Below, piece by piece: positions 52,550 through 59,736 of a DNA stretch of 64,000 nt. Source of the stretch: an uncultured Clostridia bacterium. Lineage in GTDB: Bacteria > Bacillota > Clostridia > Christensenellales > Borkfalkiaceae. The stretch is from positions 19,151 through 83,150 of the forward strand of contig CALVTT010000001.1 in assembly GCA_944363045.1 (NCBI GenBank). Direction: 5' to 3'. How positions within the stretch are numbered: the first letter of the stretch is position 1; every line of letters begins with the position of its first letter. The notes below the pieces were generated by a model. The model was given only the letters and a program-made list of their open reading frames with translations. It made no database searches and had not been told where the DNA came from. A program made the translations under genes and the position numbers.

Positions 52550-54358
52550 ATGCCAATGAACCTTGCAAAAAACGATCTCAAACCCGTGCGCGAGGGGGGA
52601 AAGCGCGCGGACGTCAAGTATGTGGCGCGCAGCCTCTTGAAGTACGCAAAGCCCTATCTGCCCCTCTTTTTCCTCGTCTTTCTCTCCTCTATGGCGGGCA
52701 CCGTGCTGTCCTTGCTCGGCCCGCAGGTGTGCGGCTATGCCATCAACGAGATAAAGCCGGGCGGCGCCACCGACTTTGATGCCGTCGGCCGCTATGCCGC
52801 CGTGCTCGCGGGGGTGTATATCGCTTCGGGCGTGCTCTCCTATCTCTCGGCGATCGGGCTGAGCTACTTCTCGCGCTGTATCATCAGGCGCATCCGCAGC
52901 GACCTCTTTGCAAAGCTCATGACGCTGCCCGTCGCCTACTTCGACGCGCGCCAGGCGGGCGACATCATCTCCGTGCTCTCTTACGACCTCGACACATTGG
53001 GCGAATCGCTCGCCAATGACGTGATGATGGTCCTCACCAGCGCCGTTACCATCGTCGGTTCGCTCGTGATGATGCTCGTCACCGCGCCCCTGCTCGTCAC
53101 CGTGTTCGCGGTGACGGTGCCGCTCTCGGCGCTCTTCACGCGCTGGCTCACCCACAAGGTGCAGCCCCTCTTCCGCGCCCGTTCCAAAAAGCTGGGCGAG
53201 CTCAACGGCTTTGTCGAGGAGATCGTCTCGGGGCAGAAGACGACGAAGGCCTACTGCTGCGAGGAGGCATTCCTCGCCCGCTTTGAAGAAAAGAACGCTG
53301 CCGCGGCGGACGCCTACACCGAGGCGGAGAGCTACGGCACGATCACGGGGCCTTCCGTCAACTTCATGAACAATCTCTCGCTTTCGCTCGTCAGCGTCTT
53401 TGGCGGGCTCATGTATATGAACGGCGTCATCGCGAGCGTGGGCGGTATCGCCTCCTTCGTGCTGTATTCGCGCAAGTTCTCGGGCCCCATCAACGAGATC
53501 GCCAACGTTCTGAGCGAGTTCCAATCTGCCCTCGCCGCCGCCGAGCGCGTTTTCCGCGTCTTTGAGGAGCCCTCCGAGCCCGCCGATGCCGAAGGCGCCC
53601 GCGAGCTTACCGAGGTAAAGGGGCGGGTGGACATCGAGCACGTCCGCTTCGGCTACGACCCCGAAAAGCCCGTTTTGCACGATCTTTCCCTGCACGCGGA
53701 GAGCGGCGACCTCATCGCCGTCGTGGGGCATACGGGCGCGGGAAAGACGACGCTCGTCAACCTTTTGATGCGCTTTTACGATGCGCAGGCGGGCCGCATC
53801 CTCATCGACGGGCAGGACATCACCGAAGTGACGCGCGCCTCCCTGCGCCGCGCCTTTTCGATGGTCTTGCAGGATACCTGGCTGTTTGCGGGCAGCGTGC
53901 TCGAAAACGTGCGCTACGGCAGCGAGGAGGCTTCAAGGGAGGAGGTGGAGCGCGTCTGCCGCGAGGCGAAAGTCGCCTCCTTTGTGGAAAAACTGCCAAT
54001 GGGGTACGATACCGTGCTCACGGACAACGCCGTCAACATCTCCAAGGGGCAGAAACAGCTCATCACCATCGCCCGCGCCATGCTCTCCAAAGCGCCCATG
54101 CTCATCCTCGACGAGGCGACGAGCAACGTCGATACGCGCACGGAGCAAGATATCCAGGCCTCCATGGAGCGGCTGATGCAGGGGCGGACGTGCTTTGTCA
54201 TCGCCCACCGCCTCTCCACTATCCGCCACGCCAAAAATATCCTTGTCATGGACCACGGCGACGTCGTCGAACAGGGCACGCACGAGGAGCTGCTCGCCCG
54301 CAATGGCAAGTATGCCAAGCTGTATGCCGCGCAGTTCGATGCGGGGATGCAGATATAA
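52550..54358 (+). CDS. ABC exporter half-transporter 2 (catalytic Walker B)
   Basis: The 602-aa partner has six helices after an N-terminal extension of about 35 residues. Its nucleotide-binding domain has P-loop GHTGAGKTT, a degenerate signature ISKGQKQL, a proper Walker B LILDEATSNVD and the switch histidine in VIAHRLST. Its weak signature faces the weak Walker B of the first half, so both defects fall in one composite ATP site, as in known heterodimers. The start ATG 52550 has no strong ribosome-binding site. Double hairpins follow. Confidence 0.9.
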   Translation: MPMNLAKNDLKPVREGGKRADVKYVARSLLKYAKPYLPLFFLVFLSSMAGTVLSLLGPQVCGYAINEIKPGGATDFDAVGRYAAVLAGVYIASGVLSYLSAIGLSYFSRCIIRRIRSDLFAKLMTLPVAYFDARQAGDIISVLSYDLDTLGESLANDVMMVLTSAVTIVGSLVMMLVTAPLLVTVFAVTVPLSALFTRWLTHKVQPLFRARSKKLGELNGFVEEIVSGQKTTKAYCCEEAFLARFEEKNAAAADAYTEAESYGTITGPSVNFMNNLSLSLVSVFGGLMYMNGVIASVGGIASFVLYSRKFSGPINEIANVLSEFQSALAAAERVFRVFEEPSEPADAEGARELTEVKGRVDIEHVRFGYDPEKPVLHDLSLHAESGDLIAVVGHTGAGKTTLVNLLMRFYDAQAGRILIDGQDITEVTRASLRRAFSMVLQDTWLFAGSVLENVRYGSEEASREEVERVCREAKVASFVEKLPMGYDTVLTDNAVNISKGQKQLITIARAMLSKAPMLILDEATSNVDTRTEQDIQASMERLMQGRTCFVIAHRLSTIRHAKNILVMDHGDVVEQGTHEELLARNGKYAKLYAAQFDAGMQI

Positions 54359-54366
54359 AGAAGTGG

Positions 54367-54440
54367 GGGCGGCGCCTGCGTTGGCAGGCGCCGCCCGAGA
54401 AAAGAAGCGCCCGCCGCGGCTTTTTAGCCGCGGCGGGCGC
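54367..54440. terminator. two strong hairpins between convergent operons
   Basis: Hairpin 1 pairs 54367-54379 with 54384-54396. Hairpin 2 pairs 54407-54420 with 54427-54440. On the minus strand hairpin 2 is followed by TTCTTTTCT, so it probably ends the phosphoesterase operon; hairpin 1 lacks a T run. Confidence 0.75.
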
Positions 54441-54454
54441 ATTCTCTATTTGTG

Positions 54455-55351
54455 TCATTTGCATTGCAATTCGGCCAAAATGACTTCGGGGCGGTTATTG
54501 ATGCGGAAGGGGAAGATGCTGTTGCCGATACCGCGGCTGACGAGCATACTTGTATTTCCTTCTTGGAACAGTCCCGCATCATAGCGGGGGAAGAAACCTT
54601 GATCGGGGGCGTAGAGGCCGCCTAAAAAGGGGAGGCGGAATTGCCCGCCGTGCGCGTGTCCTGCAAGCACAAGATCGATGCCAAACTCTTGATAGATGCC
54701 GATCAGTTCGGGCCGGTGGGAGAGGAGCAGCGTGAAGCCGTCCGCCTTTTCCATTAGGGTCTTAAGCTGCGCGCGCATACGATCTTTTTCGCCGTCCGTA
54801 CCGAATTTATCGTCGTTCACTCCGAAGCTCGGGTCGTCAACGCCCAAAAGGGTGATGCTTTCCCCGTTTCGTTCCAAAGTGACGTGCTCGTTGGCGAGCA
54901 CGGTGACGCCGGCCTCTTCGAGAGCGCGGCTGAATGCCGCATAGGCGGGTACGCGCGCTTCGTGATTGCCTGTCACATAATAGCAGGGGGCGATGGCGGC
55001 GGCCGCTCTTGCAAAGGTGAGCGCGGTTTCCGTGTCGGTGCGGCGGGAGTTGATGAGGTCTCCCGTGATGGCAATGAGATCGGGCTCTGCCTCTTGCAGC
55101 AGGGAAAGGAGGTCTTTGTTATTCTCCCCCATTTCCGCGTTATGCAGGTCGGAGACATGCGCGATCGTAAAGCCGTCAAAGGCTTGCGGCAGACGACTGC
55201 TTGCGATCAAATAACGGTTGAGTTCCAAAGCTGTATTGCCCCAACAGATCAGGGCGATGAAGGCGGTCAAAAGAGCAGCGGCTGCAACAGAGATGAGTGC
55301 GGTGATGGCCTTTTTAGCCGCGGCGGGCGCGCTTTTACAGCGTTTATTCAT
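54455..55351 (-). CDS. membrane-anchored metallophosphoesterase (YkuE/YaeI type)
   Basis: The 298-aa protein has an N-terminal membrane segment (about 17-37), then a calcineurin-like domain with HVSDLHN (64-70), TGDLINS, VTGNHEAR, LLSHRPE and LAGHAHGGQFRLP. These supply the two-metal site. The anchor would place the domain outside the membrane. Relatives include UDP-diacylglucosamine hydrolase-like and other lipid-linked phosphoesterases, but the substrate is unknown. It overlaps the DUF368 gene by 8 nt, suggesting a shared role in lipid-carrier chemistry. Confidence 0.88.
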   Translation of the reverse strand: MNKRCKSAPAAAKKAITALISVAAAALLTAFIALICWGNTALELNRYLIASSRLPQAFDGFTIAHVSDLHNAEMGENNKDLLSLLQEAEPDLIAITGDLINSRRTDTETALTFARAAAAIAPCYYVTGNHEARVPAYAAFSRALEEAGVTVLANEHVTLERNGESITLLGVDDPSFGVNDDKFGTDGEKDRMRAQLKTLMEKADGFTLLLSHRPELIGIYQEFGIDLVLAGHAHGGQFRLPFLGGLYAPDQGFFPRYDAGLFQEGNTSMLVSRGIGNSIFPFRINNRPEVILAELQCK

Positions 55352-56297
55352 CCTTCATCACGCGCTTTCTTTCGTACTGCACGAAGAAGTGGGCGGCGAT
55401 GATGCCGAGGGCAAAGAGCAGCATGCCGATGCCCAGCTCCCGCCACATGGCGGCGCCCATCGTCCAGCCCGTATAGACTTCCACGATCTCGGGGTTGAAG
55501 AACATCGTCACAATGGAGCCGAGCGAAAGCCCCGCAATGGTGTAAAAGGCGGGGGCGCGCTTTTTTTCGAGCAGGCGGCTCAGGCCGTTGGAGACGGTGA
55601 GAAGCCCTAAGATAAAGCCGGCGGCAAGGCAGACGTAGACGAGGAGCACCATGGGGTTTTCTCGCCAATAGGTGAGGCTCACCGAGTTGAGGAGGGGGGT
55701 AAAACAGCCAAAGGTCATGAGGAGCGCGGTGGCGCTGAGCCCCGGCACCAGCTGGGTGATGGCGATGGCGAAGCCGACGAGGAGAAAGAGAAGGTAATGA
55801 TACCAGGAAAGGTTTTCGAGCGAGAGCATATCGGGTGTGCCGAAGACGGAGAGTGCCGAGAGCCCGAGCGGGAACAGGAGCCCGAGGGCAAAGAGGACGA
55901 TGCGGACGGGCGTAGGCTTCTCGCCTTTGATTTCGTCGGTGACGGCGGGGAAGGCGCCCAGCATGAGCCCCGCGAACAGCGCCACGATGGCAAAGGGGAG
56001 GAGATTTAAGAGCGCTTTGACGCCGAAGAACCCGAGGACGAGCCCCACGATGCCGCCGAGGACGACGGGCAGGAGGAAGCGCGCGCTCTCCTTGAAGCGG
56101 CGGAAGATGCCGCCGAGGGCATAGAGGAGCTTTTCGTAGAGGCGGAAGATGATGGCGACTGCCGAGCCGCTCACCCCGGGCACGATGACGGCGAGCCCGA
56201 TGAATGCCCCGAGGATGCCGCCCTTTACTACTTCTTTGCCGTTCTTGTAGCGGAGATCGATCTCTCCGCTCTGCTGTTCTTTCTGTTTTTTGCTCAT
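55344..56297 (-). CDS. DUF368 membrane protein (PopT-type polyprenyl-phosphate transporter)
   Basis: DUF368 proteins have been shown in other bacteria to help return undecaprenyl phosphate to the cytoplasmic face of the membrane. The 317-aa protein has about eight helices and two related half-domains, with IGLAVIVPGVSGSAVAIIF (about 32-50) and AITQLVPGLSATALLMTF (about 187-204), each bearing the VPG.S motif. AAGGAG precedes the ATG. It is co-transcribed with the phosphoesterase. Function here is inferred from the family. Confidence 0.88.
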   Translation of the reverse strand: MSKKQKEQQSGEIDLRYKNGKEVVKGGILGAFIGLAVIVPGVSGSAVAIIFRLYEKLLYALGGIFRRFKESARFLLPVVLGGIVGLVLGFFGVKALLNLLPFAIVALFAGLMLGAFPAVTDEIKGEKPTPVRIVLFALGLLFPLGLSALSVFGTPDMLSLENLSWYHYLLFLLVGFAIAITQLVPGLSATALLMTFGCFTPLLNSVSLTYWRENPMVLLVYVCLAAGFILGLLTVSNGLSRLLEKKRAPAFYTIAGLSLGSIVTMFFNPEIVEVYTGWTMGAAMWRELGIGMLLFALGIIAAHFFVQYERKRVMKDE

Positions 56298-56332
56298 AGC
56301 GCTCCTTTTTGAGTGTCTCTATTTTCTTGGAT

Positions 56333-56362
56333 ATTATACTATTTTTATAAGGCACAAGTCAA
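56333..56362 (-). promoter_or_regulatory. promoter of the DUF368-phosphoesterase operon
   Basis: On the minus strand TTGACT (56362-56357) and TATAAT (56338-56333) are 18 nt apart. Confidence 0.8.
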
Positions 56363-56401
56363 CCGTTTGCGGCGTTCATCGTTGGCGGGTTTTAGCGGCG
56401 C

Positions 56402-56433
56402 AAAAAAAGAGCGGGCCCTTGTTGGGGTCCGCT
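56402..56433 (-). terminator. terminator of the zinc-ribbon gene
   Basis: On the minus strand AGCGGACCC pairs with GGGCCCGCT with one mismatch, and seven T residues follow. Confidence 0.65.
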
Positions 56434-56459
56434 TCGTGTGTTGAGGGCGTTCAAGCCGC

Positions 56460-56957
56460 TCAATAATAGGTGCCGTACGGGGGCTGGCCGCCGTAGATGG
56501 CATCAAAGAGGGCATCAAAGAAGCCCGAAAAGACGCCCACCGCCAGGAGAACGATCATCAGCACCCAGAAGACGAGGGTGACGATGCTGATGATGAGCCC
56601 CGCCGTCGCAAAGCCGCTCGAGGAGTACTTTTCGCGCTGCGCAACGCCGATGGCGCTCAAAATGAGGCCCACGAGGGGCACGACAAAGGTGGAGCCCGCT
56701 ATGACCGAGACGAGAGAGACGATAAATCCCGCGATGCCGAGGCTGTTGACGGGCTTTTTCTCCTTCTGTGCGTTGATCTGTACGCCGCAATGGGGGCAGA
56801 CCACCGCCTTGGGGTCGACTTCCTTGCCGCAGTTCTTACAATAGGCGCGGGGCGTTTCGGCGGCGGGCCGCTGTTCGGGCACGCCCGTCTTGGCGCCGCA
56901 TTCGGGGCAGACGACGGCATTATCGTCGATCTGTTTGCCGCAATTTCTGCAATACAT
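56460..56957 (-). CDS. double zinc-ribbon protein with two membrane helices (DUF4190-like)
   Basis: The 165-aa protein has two zinc ribbons with CRNCGK...CPECGA (residues 3-23) and CKNCGK...CPHCGV (about 41-61). Two hydrophobic segments with a DUF4190-like pattern (GIAGFIVSLVSVIAG and AGLIISIVTLVFWVLM) and a short tail ending GTYY follow. Such proteins are common and functionally unassigned. I use ATG 56957 because GGAGG is 8 nt away; ATG 56963 is too close. It has its own consensus promoter. Confidence 0.85.
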   Translation of the reverse strand: MYCRNCGKQIDDNAVVCPECGAKTGVPEQRPAAETPRAYCKNCGKEVDPKAVVCPHCGVQINAQKEKKPVNSLGIAGFIVSLVSVIAGSTFVVPLVGLILSAIGVAQREKYSSSGFATAGLIISIVTLVFWVLMIVLLAVGVFSGFFDALFDAIYGGQPPYGTYY

Positions 56958-56985
56958 ACGCATTTCCTCCTTGTGTGACAAAAAG

Positions 56986-57014
56986 ATTATATCACAGACA
57001 GTCAAATTTGTCAA
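56986..57014 (-). promoter_or_regulatory. consensus promoter of the zinc-ribbon gene
   Basis: On the minus strand TTGACA (57014-57009) and TATAAT (56991-56986) are both perfect and 17 nt apart, beginning just after the HTH gene pair. Confidence 0.9.
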
Positions 57015-57020
57015 GTACCT

Positions 57021-57224
57021 TCATTCAAGGAGATCGTCGAGGGAGACGTCGTAGAGCCGCGCGAGCTTGATAAAATTTTGCAAGGTGGGCACATTCACGC
57101 CCCATTCATACGCCTGATAGGACTGCGTGGCGATGCCGAGCTTTTCCGCCACCTGTTTTTGGGTGTATCCGTACTGCAAGCGCAGCGCTTTCAGGTTTTT
57201 TGCCAAGTTATAAAGCTCGTTCAT
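57021..57224 (-). CDS. 67-aa XRE-type HTH protein, second of a tandem pair
   Basis: The whole protein is one XRE helix-turn-helix: NLKALRLQYGYTQKQVAEKLG, then a recognition helix with ATQSYQAYEWG, then LQNFIKLARLYDVSLDDLLE. It is 53 of 67 residues identical to its upstream neighbour and their last 23 residues are the same. ATG 57224 lies 1 nt after that neighbour's stop, so they are co-transcribed. The recognition helix is where the two differ most, suggesting related but separate DNA sites. Role unknown; autoregulation is likely. Confidence 0.85.
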   Translation of the reverse strand: MNELYNLAKNLKALRLQYGYTQKQVAEKLGIATQSYQAYEWGVNVPTLQNFIKLARLYDVSLDDLLE

Positions 57225-57225
57225 G

Positions 57226-57429
57226 TCATTCGAGGAGATCGTCGAGCGAGACGTCGTAGAGCCGTGCGAGTTTGATAAAGTTTTGCAAGGTGGGCACGGT
57301 GATGCCCGCCTCATAGGCGTGATAGGACTGCGGCGTGATGCCGAGCTGTTCTGCGACGAACTGCTGCGTATAGCCGTATTGCCGCCGCAATGCCTTGAGA
57401 TTTTCGGGTAATTTATACAACTCTTGCAA
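57226..57429 (-). CDS. 67-aa XRE-type HTH protein, first of a tandem pair
   Basis: This is a minimal XRE domain protein (NLKALRRQYGYTQQFVAEQLG, TPQSYHAYEAG, then the C-terminal stretch shared with its neighbour). I place the start at TTG 57429, because GGAGG is 7 nt upstream and the product then has exactly the 67-aa length of the paralogue; GTG 57447 lies ahead of the ribosome-binding site. Two palindromes lie just upstream between it and a divergent small gene. The pair may bind as homo- or heterodimers. Confidence 0.83.
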   Translation of the reverse strand: MQELYKLPENLKALRRQYGYTQQFVAEQLGITPQSYHAYEAGITVPTLQNFIKLARLYDVSLDDLLE

Positions 57430-57447
57430 AATAGTGCCTCCGTTCAC

Positions 57448-57477
57448 TTGACATCTTACAGTTTCAAACTGTAAGAT
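57448..57477 (+). promoter_or_regulatory. promoter of the 55-aa gene
   Basis: TTGACA (57448-57453) and TAAGAT (57472-57477) are 18 nt apart. The space between them is filled by a perfect palindrome. Confidence 0.65.
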
Positions 57478-57506
57478 ATGAGGAAATAAGTTTATAACTT
57501 ATTCCT
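57453..57506. promoter_or_regulatory. two palindromic sites, probable operators of the HTH pair
   Basis: Site 1 (57453-57477) pairs ATCTTACAGTTT with AAACTGTAAGAT around a single C, perfectly, between the -35 and -10 boxes of the divergent promoter. Site 2 (57481-57506) pairs AGGAAATAAGTT with AACTTATTCCT with one extra A. Two sites and two paralogous HTH proteins suggest linked control. Confidence 0.65.
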
Positions 57507-57519
57507 TTGAGGTACGGCT

Positions 57520-57687
57520 ATGCAAGAGAAGACGTTATCGGCGGAAGAACTGTTAAATATCGTCCACATTCTTTTGAAGGACGAACTCACGGCGGTCATC
57601 AGAAGGCGCGGGGATGAGCTCACCATCACCTTCCCGGGCGGAGAGCGGTTCGCGCTCACGCTGTGGAAGGAGGGGAAAAATCCTTGA
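57520..57687 (+). CDS. 55-aa protein of unknown function, divergent from the HTH pair
   Basis: The frame runs from ATG 57520 (GAGGT 7 nt upstream) to TGA 57685-57687. The N-terminus is helical and acidic (SAEELLNIVHILLKDEL, residues 7-23). The C-terminal half looks like a beta-hairpin (AVIRRRGDELTITFPGGE). There is no signal peptide or membrane helix, and I do not recognise it. Its stop codon lies in the -35 box of the ribU promoter. Sharing an operator region with two repressor-like genes, it could be their regulated target or an accessory protein; this is inference. Confidence 0.6.
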   Translation: MQEKTLSAEELLNIVHILLKDELTAVIRRRGDELTITFPGGERFALTLWKEGKNP

Positions 57688-57712
57688 CAAGGGGAGCGGG
57701 GCGTGATAAAAT
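57684..57712 (+). promoter_or_regulatory. promoter of the FMN riboswitch-ribU transcript
   Basis: TTGACA (57684-57689, perfect) and TAAAAT (57707-57712) are 17 nt apart. Confidence 0.88.
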
Positions 57713-57727
57713 AAAATCATCGAATAT

Positions 57728-57892
57728 TCTTTGGGGCGGAGTGCAAGTCTCCACCGGCAGTAAAGTCTGCGAAGGGCCGCGTGCCCCCGAACGGGTGAAA
57801 TTCCCGTACCGACGGTATAGTCCGGATGAGAAAAGAAAAACAGCTTTTTTCGCGCCCCTCCATATCCTATGGAAAGGGCGCTCTTTTGTTGC
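57728..57892 (+). promoter_or_regulatory. FMN riboswitch (RFN element) with terminator, controlling ribU
   Basis: The aptamer (57728-57838) has the RFN landmarks TTGGGGCGGAGTGCAAGTC, CACCGGCAGTAAAG, GGGCCGCGTGCCCCCG, GGGTGAAATTCCCGTACCGA and CGGTATAGTCCGGATGAGA. Downstream GCGCCCCTCCATA pairs with TATGGAAAGGGCGC (about 57853-57883), followed by TCTTTTG, an intrinsic terminator. FMN should repress ribU. Confidence 0.94.
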
Positions 57893-57928
57893 AAAGGATA
57901 TCCGAAATATTTTTACGAGGTGTCTTTT

Positions 57929-58681
57929 ATGGCAGCAAAGAGTTATTTTTCGGCGACGCGCATCGCCATGATCGCGCTCTTTTCGGCGCTCGCGGGGGTA
58001 CTTTATATCCTCAACTTCTCCATTCCCTTCGCCTTCCCCGGGTTTTTGGAGTTCCGCTTCTCCGACGTCCCCGTGCTCATCGGCACGTTCGCTTTGGGGC
58101 CCGTGGCGGGCTGCATCATCGTCGTCTTCATGGTGCTTCTAAAGCTCGTCATCGTCTCCACGAGCACCTACTTCGTGGGCGATCTTGCCGATATCCTCGT
58201 CGGCTTTGCCCTCGTCATCCCCGCGGGGCTCATCTACAACAAAAACCGCACTTTTAAGGGAGCGCTCTTTGCGATGGGTGCGGGTACGCTCGTCTCGACG
58301 GCGCTCGCCGTGCTCCTCAATCGCATCCTGCTCGTGCCCGCCTATGTGGAGCTGATGTTCGGCGGCAGTTGGGAGCCCATCCTCGGCATGATGACGCCGC
58401 TCTTTCCGAACTGCACTCAGGAGAACTTTTATACCCTCTATCTGTGGGTGTCCGTGCTGCCCTTTAATCTTCTGCGCTGCATCGTCGCCTCTTTATTGAC
58501 GCTGCTCGTCTATAAGCACATCTCGCGCGCCATCAACCGCCTCAACGAGCGGCTGGTGCCCAAGTACGAGCTGACGGAAGCGGACGTGAAGAAGCGGAGG
58601 ATCGTCACCGTGCTCGCCTTTATTGCCGTCGCGCTCGTGCTTGTGGGGCTGGCGCTCCTTCATTACTTTCTGACTGATTGA
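57929..58681 (+). CDS. ribU: riboflavin ECF transporter S component RibU
   Basis: RibU captures riboflavin for an ECF transporter. The 250-aa protein has about six membrane helices and the conserved RFSDVPVLIGTFALGPVAG (about 41-59) and STYFVGDLADILVG. The C-terminus has an extra helix. The FMN riboswitch upstream supports the substrate. I choose ATG 57929, with ACGAGGTG upstream; an upstream in-frame ATG at 57869 falls inside the terminator. No energy-coupling genes are in the window. Confidence 0.93.
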   Translation: MAAKSYFSATRIAMIALFSALAGVLYILNFSIPFAFPGFLEFRFSDVPVLIGTFALGPVAGCIIVVFMVLLKLVIVSTSTYFVGDLADILVGFALVIPAGLIYNKNRTFKGALFAMGAGTLVSTALAVLLNRILLVPAYVELMFGGSWEPILGMMTPLFPNCTQENFYTLYLWVSVLPFNLLRCIVASLLTLLVYKHISRAINRLNERLVPKYELTEADVKKRRIVTVLAFIAVALVLVGLALLHYFLTD

Positions 58682-58688
58682 AAAATTC

Positions 58689-58717
58689 TTGCCAAAAACT
58701 GCCGTTTGCGCTATAAT
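58689..58717 (+). promoter_or_regulatory. promoter placed so that its transcript begins at the tsaE start codon
   Basis: TTGCCA (58689-58694) and TATAAT (58712-58717) are 17 nt apart. Six bases later comes ATG 58724, so the transcript should start at or beside the start codon, as for the XRE gene at 16039. Confidence 0.8.
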
Positions 58718-58723
58718 GTGCAT

Positions 58724-59125
58724 ATGGCAGTTTTTATTTCCTCCTCGGAAGGGGAGACCTTCCGCTGGGCGGAAGAGTATGCAAAGACGCTGCGCCCCGG
58801 CGATACCGTGCTTTTGGACGGCGAGATGGGCGCGGGCAAGACGGTGATCGCCAAGGGCATCGCCAAAGGGCTCGGCATTTTGCAAGAGGTCACAAGCCCC
58901 ACTTATGCCTATATCAACAGCTATGAAGGAAGGCTCTTTCACTTCGACTGCTACCGCATCCAAAGCGAGCGGCAGGCATGGGAGCTGGGCTTTGCCGACT
59001 ACTTTGAGCTCGGCGGCATCTGCCTCGTGGAATGGAGCGAAAATATCGCGGGCCTTCTGCCCGAGGCGGTAAAGCGCGTCGCCGTGAAAAAATTGGGCGA
59101 GACGCAGCGGGAGATCGAATTTTGA
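58724..59125 (+). CDS. tsaE: tRNA t6A ATPase TsaE
   Basis: TsaE drives the TsaBD complex that makes t6A at position 37 of ANN-decoding tRNAs. The 133-aa protein has the P-loop GEMGAGKT (33-40), TSPTYAYINSYEG and FHFDCYRI (Walker B region), with VEWSENI near the end. The start ATG 58724 follows the -10 box by six bases and has no ribosome-binding site, so a leaderless mRNA is likely. It overlaps tsaB by 4 nt. tsaD is not nearby. Confidence 0.94.
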   Translation: MAVFISSSEGETFRWAEEYAKTLRPGDTVLLDGEMGAGKTVIAKGIAKGLGILQEVTSPTYAYINSYEGRLFHFDCYRIQSERQAWELGFADYFELGGICLVEWSENIAGLLPEAVKRVAVKKLGETQREIEF

Positions 59126-59736
59126 ACTATCTTGCTATCGATACGAGCGGCGAATATCTGACGGTCATCGCAAAGCACGGGGAAAGGGCGGAGCGCGTGT
59201 TCCGTCCCGACTGCCTCGCCAAGCACTCCGTCGTCCTCATGGAGGAGATCGAGGGGGCGCTTGCGCGCGCGGGCATGACGGCGGGGGAGTGCGACTTCTT
59301 CGCGGTCGTCGTGGGGCCGGGCTCGTTTACGGGCATCCGCATCGGCATCGCGACTGTCAAGGGATTGTGCTTTGCCTGCGACAGGCCCGCCCTTGCCGTC
59401 ACTTCGCTCGACTGCATCGCATATAGTGTAGAAGGCCGCGTGCTCTCCCTGGTGGACGCGGGCCACGGCGCGGTGTACGCCTGCGCCTATGAAGAGGATA
59501 AGTCTGCCGCCCTTGCGCCCGCCTATATGACGGGGGAGGAAGCGGCTGCGCTTGCCGGAACGTTTGCGCCCTATGCCGAAAAGCAGCTCTTCATCGGCGG
59601 GAAGGAGGCTCAAAGGGCGGATGTGTGCCTCGGCCTCGAACGCGCCGCAGAGACGTGCGCGGCGAACGCAAAGCCCGCGGCGCAGCTTGCGGCATTGTAT
59701 TTAAGAAAGTCTTCGGCGGAGGAAATGCGGAAATGA
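59122..59736 (+). CDS. tsaB: tRNA t6A protein TsaB
   Basis: TsaB is the non-catalytic ASKHA partner of TsaD. The 204-aa protein has the N-terminal YLAIDTSGEYLTV, HSVVLMEEIEG and the conserved VVVGPGSFTGIRIGIATVKGL (about 68-88). The metal-binding residues of TsaD are missing, as expected. The start is TTG 59122, which overlaps the tsaE stop; no ATG suits. It overlaps rimI by 4 nt. Confidence 0.93.
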   Translation: MNYLAIDTSGEYLTVIAKHGERAERVFRPDCLAKHSVVLMEEIEGALARAGMTAGECDFFAVVVGPGSFTGIRIGIATVKGLCFACDRPALAVTSLDCIAYSVEGRVLSLVDAGHGAVYACAYEEDKSAALAPAYMTGEEAAALAGTFAPYAEKQLFIGGKEAQRADVCLGLERAAETCAANAKPAAQLAALYLRKSSAEEMRK

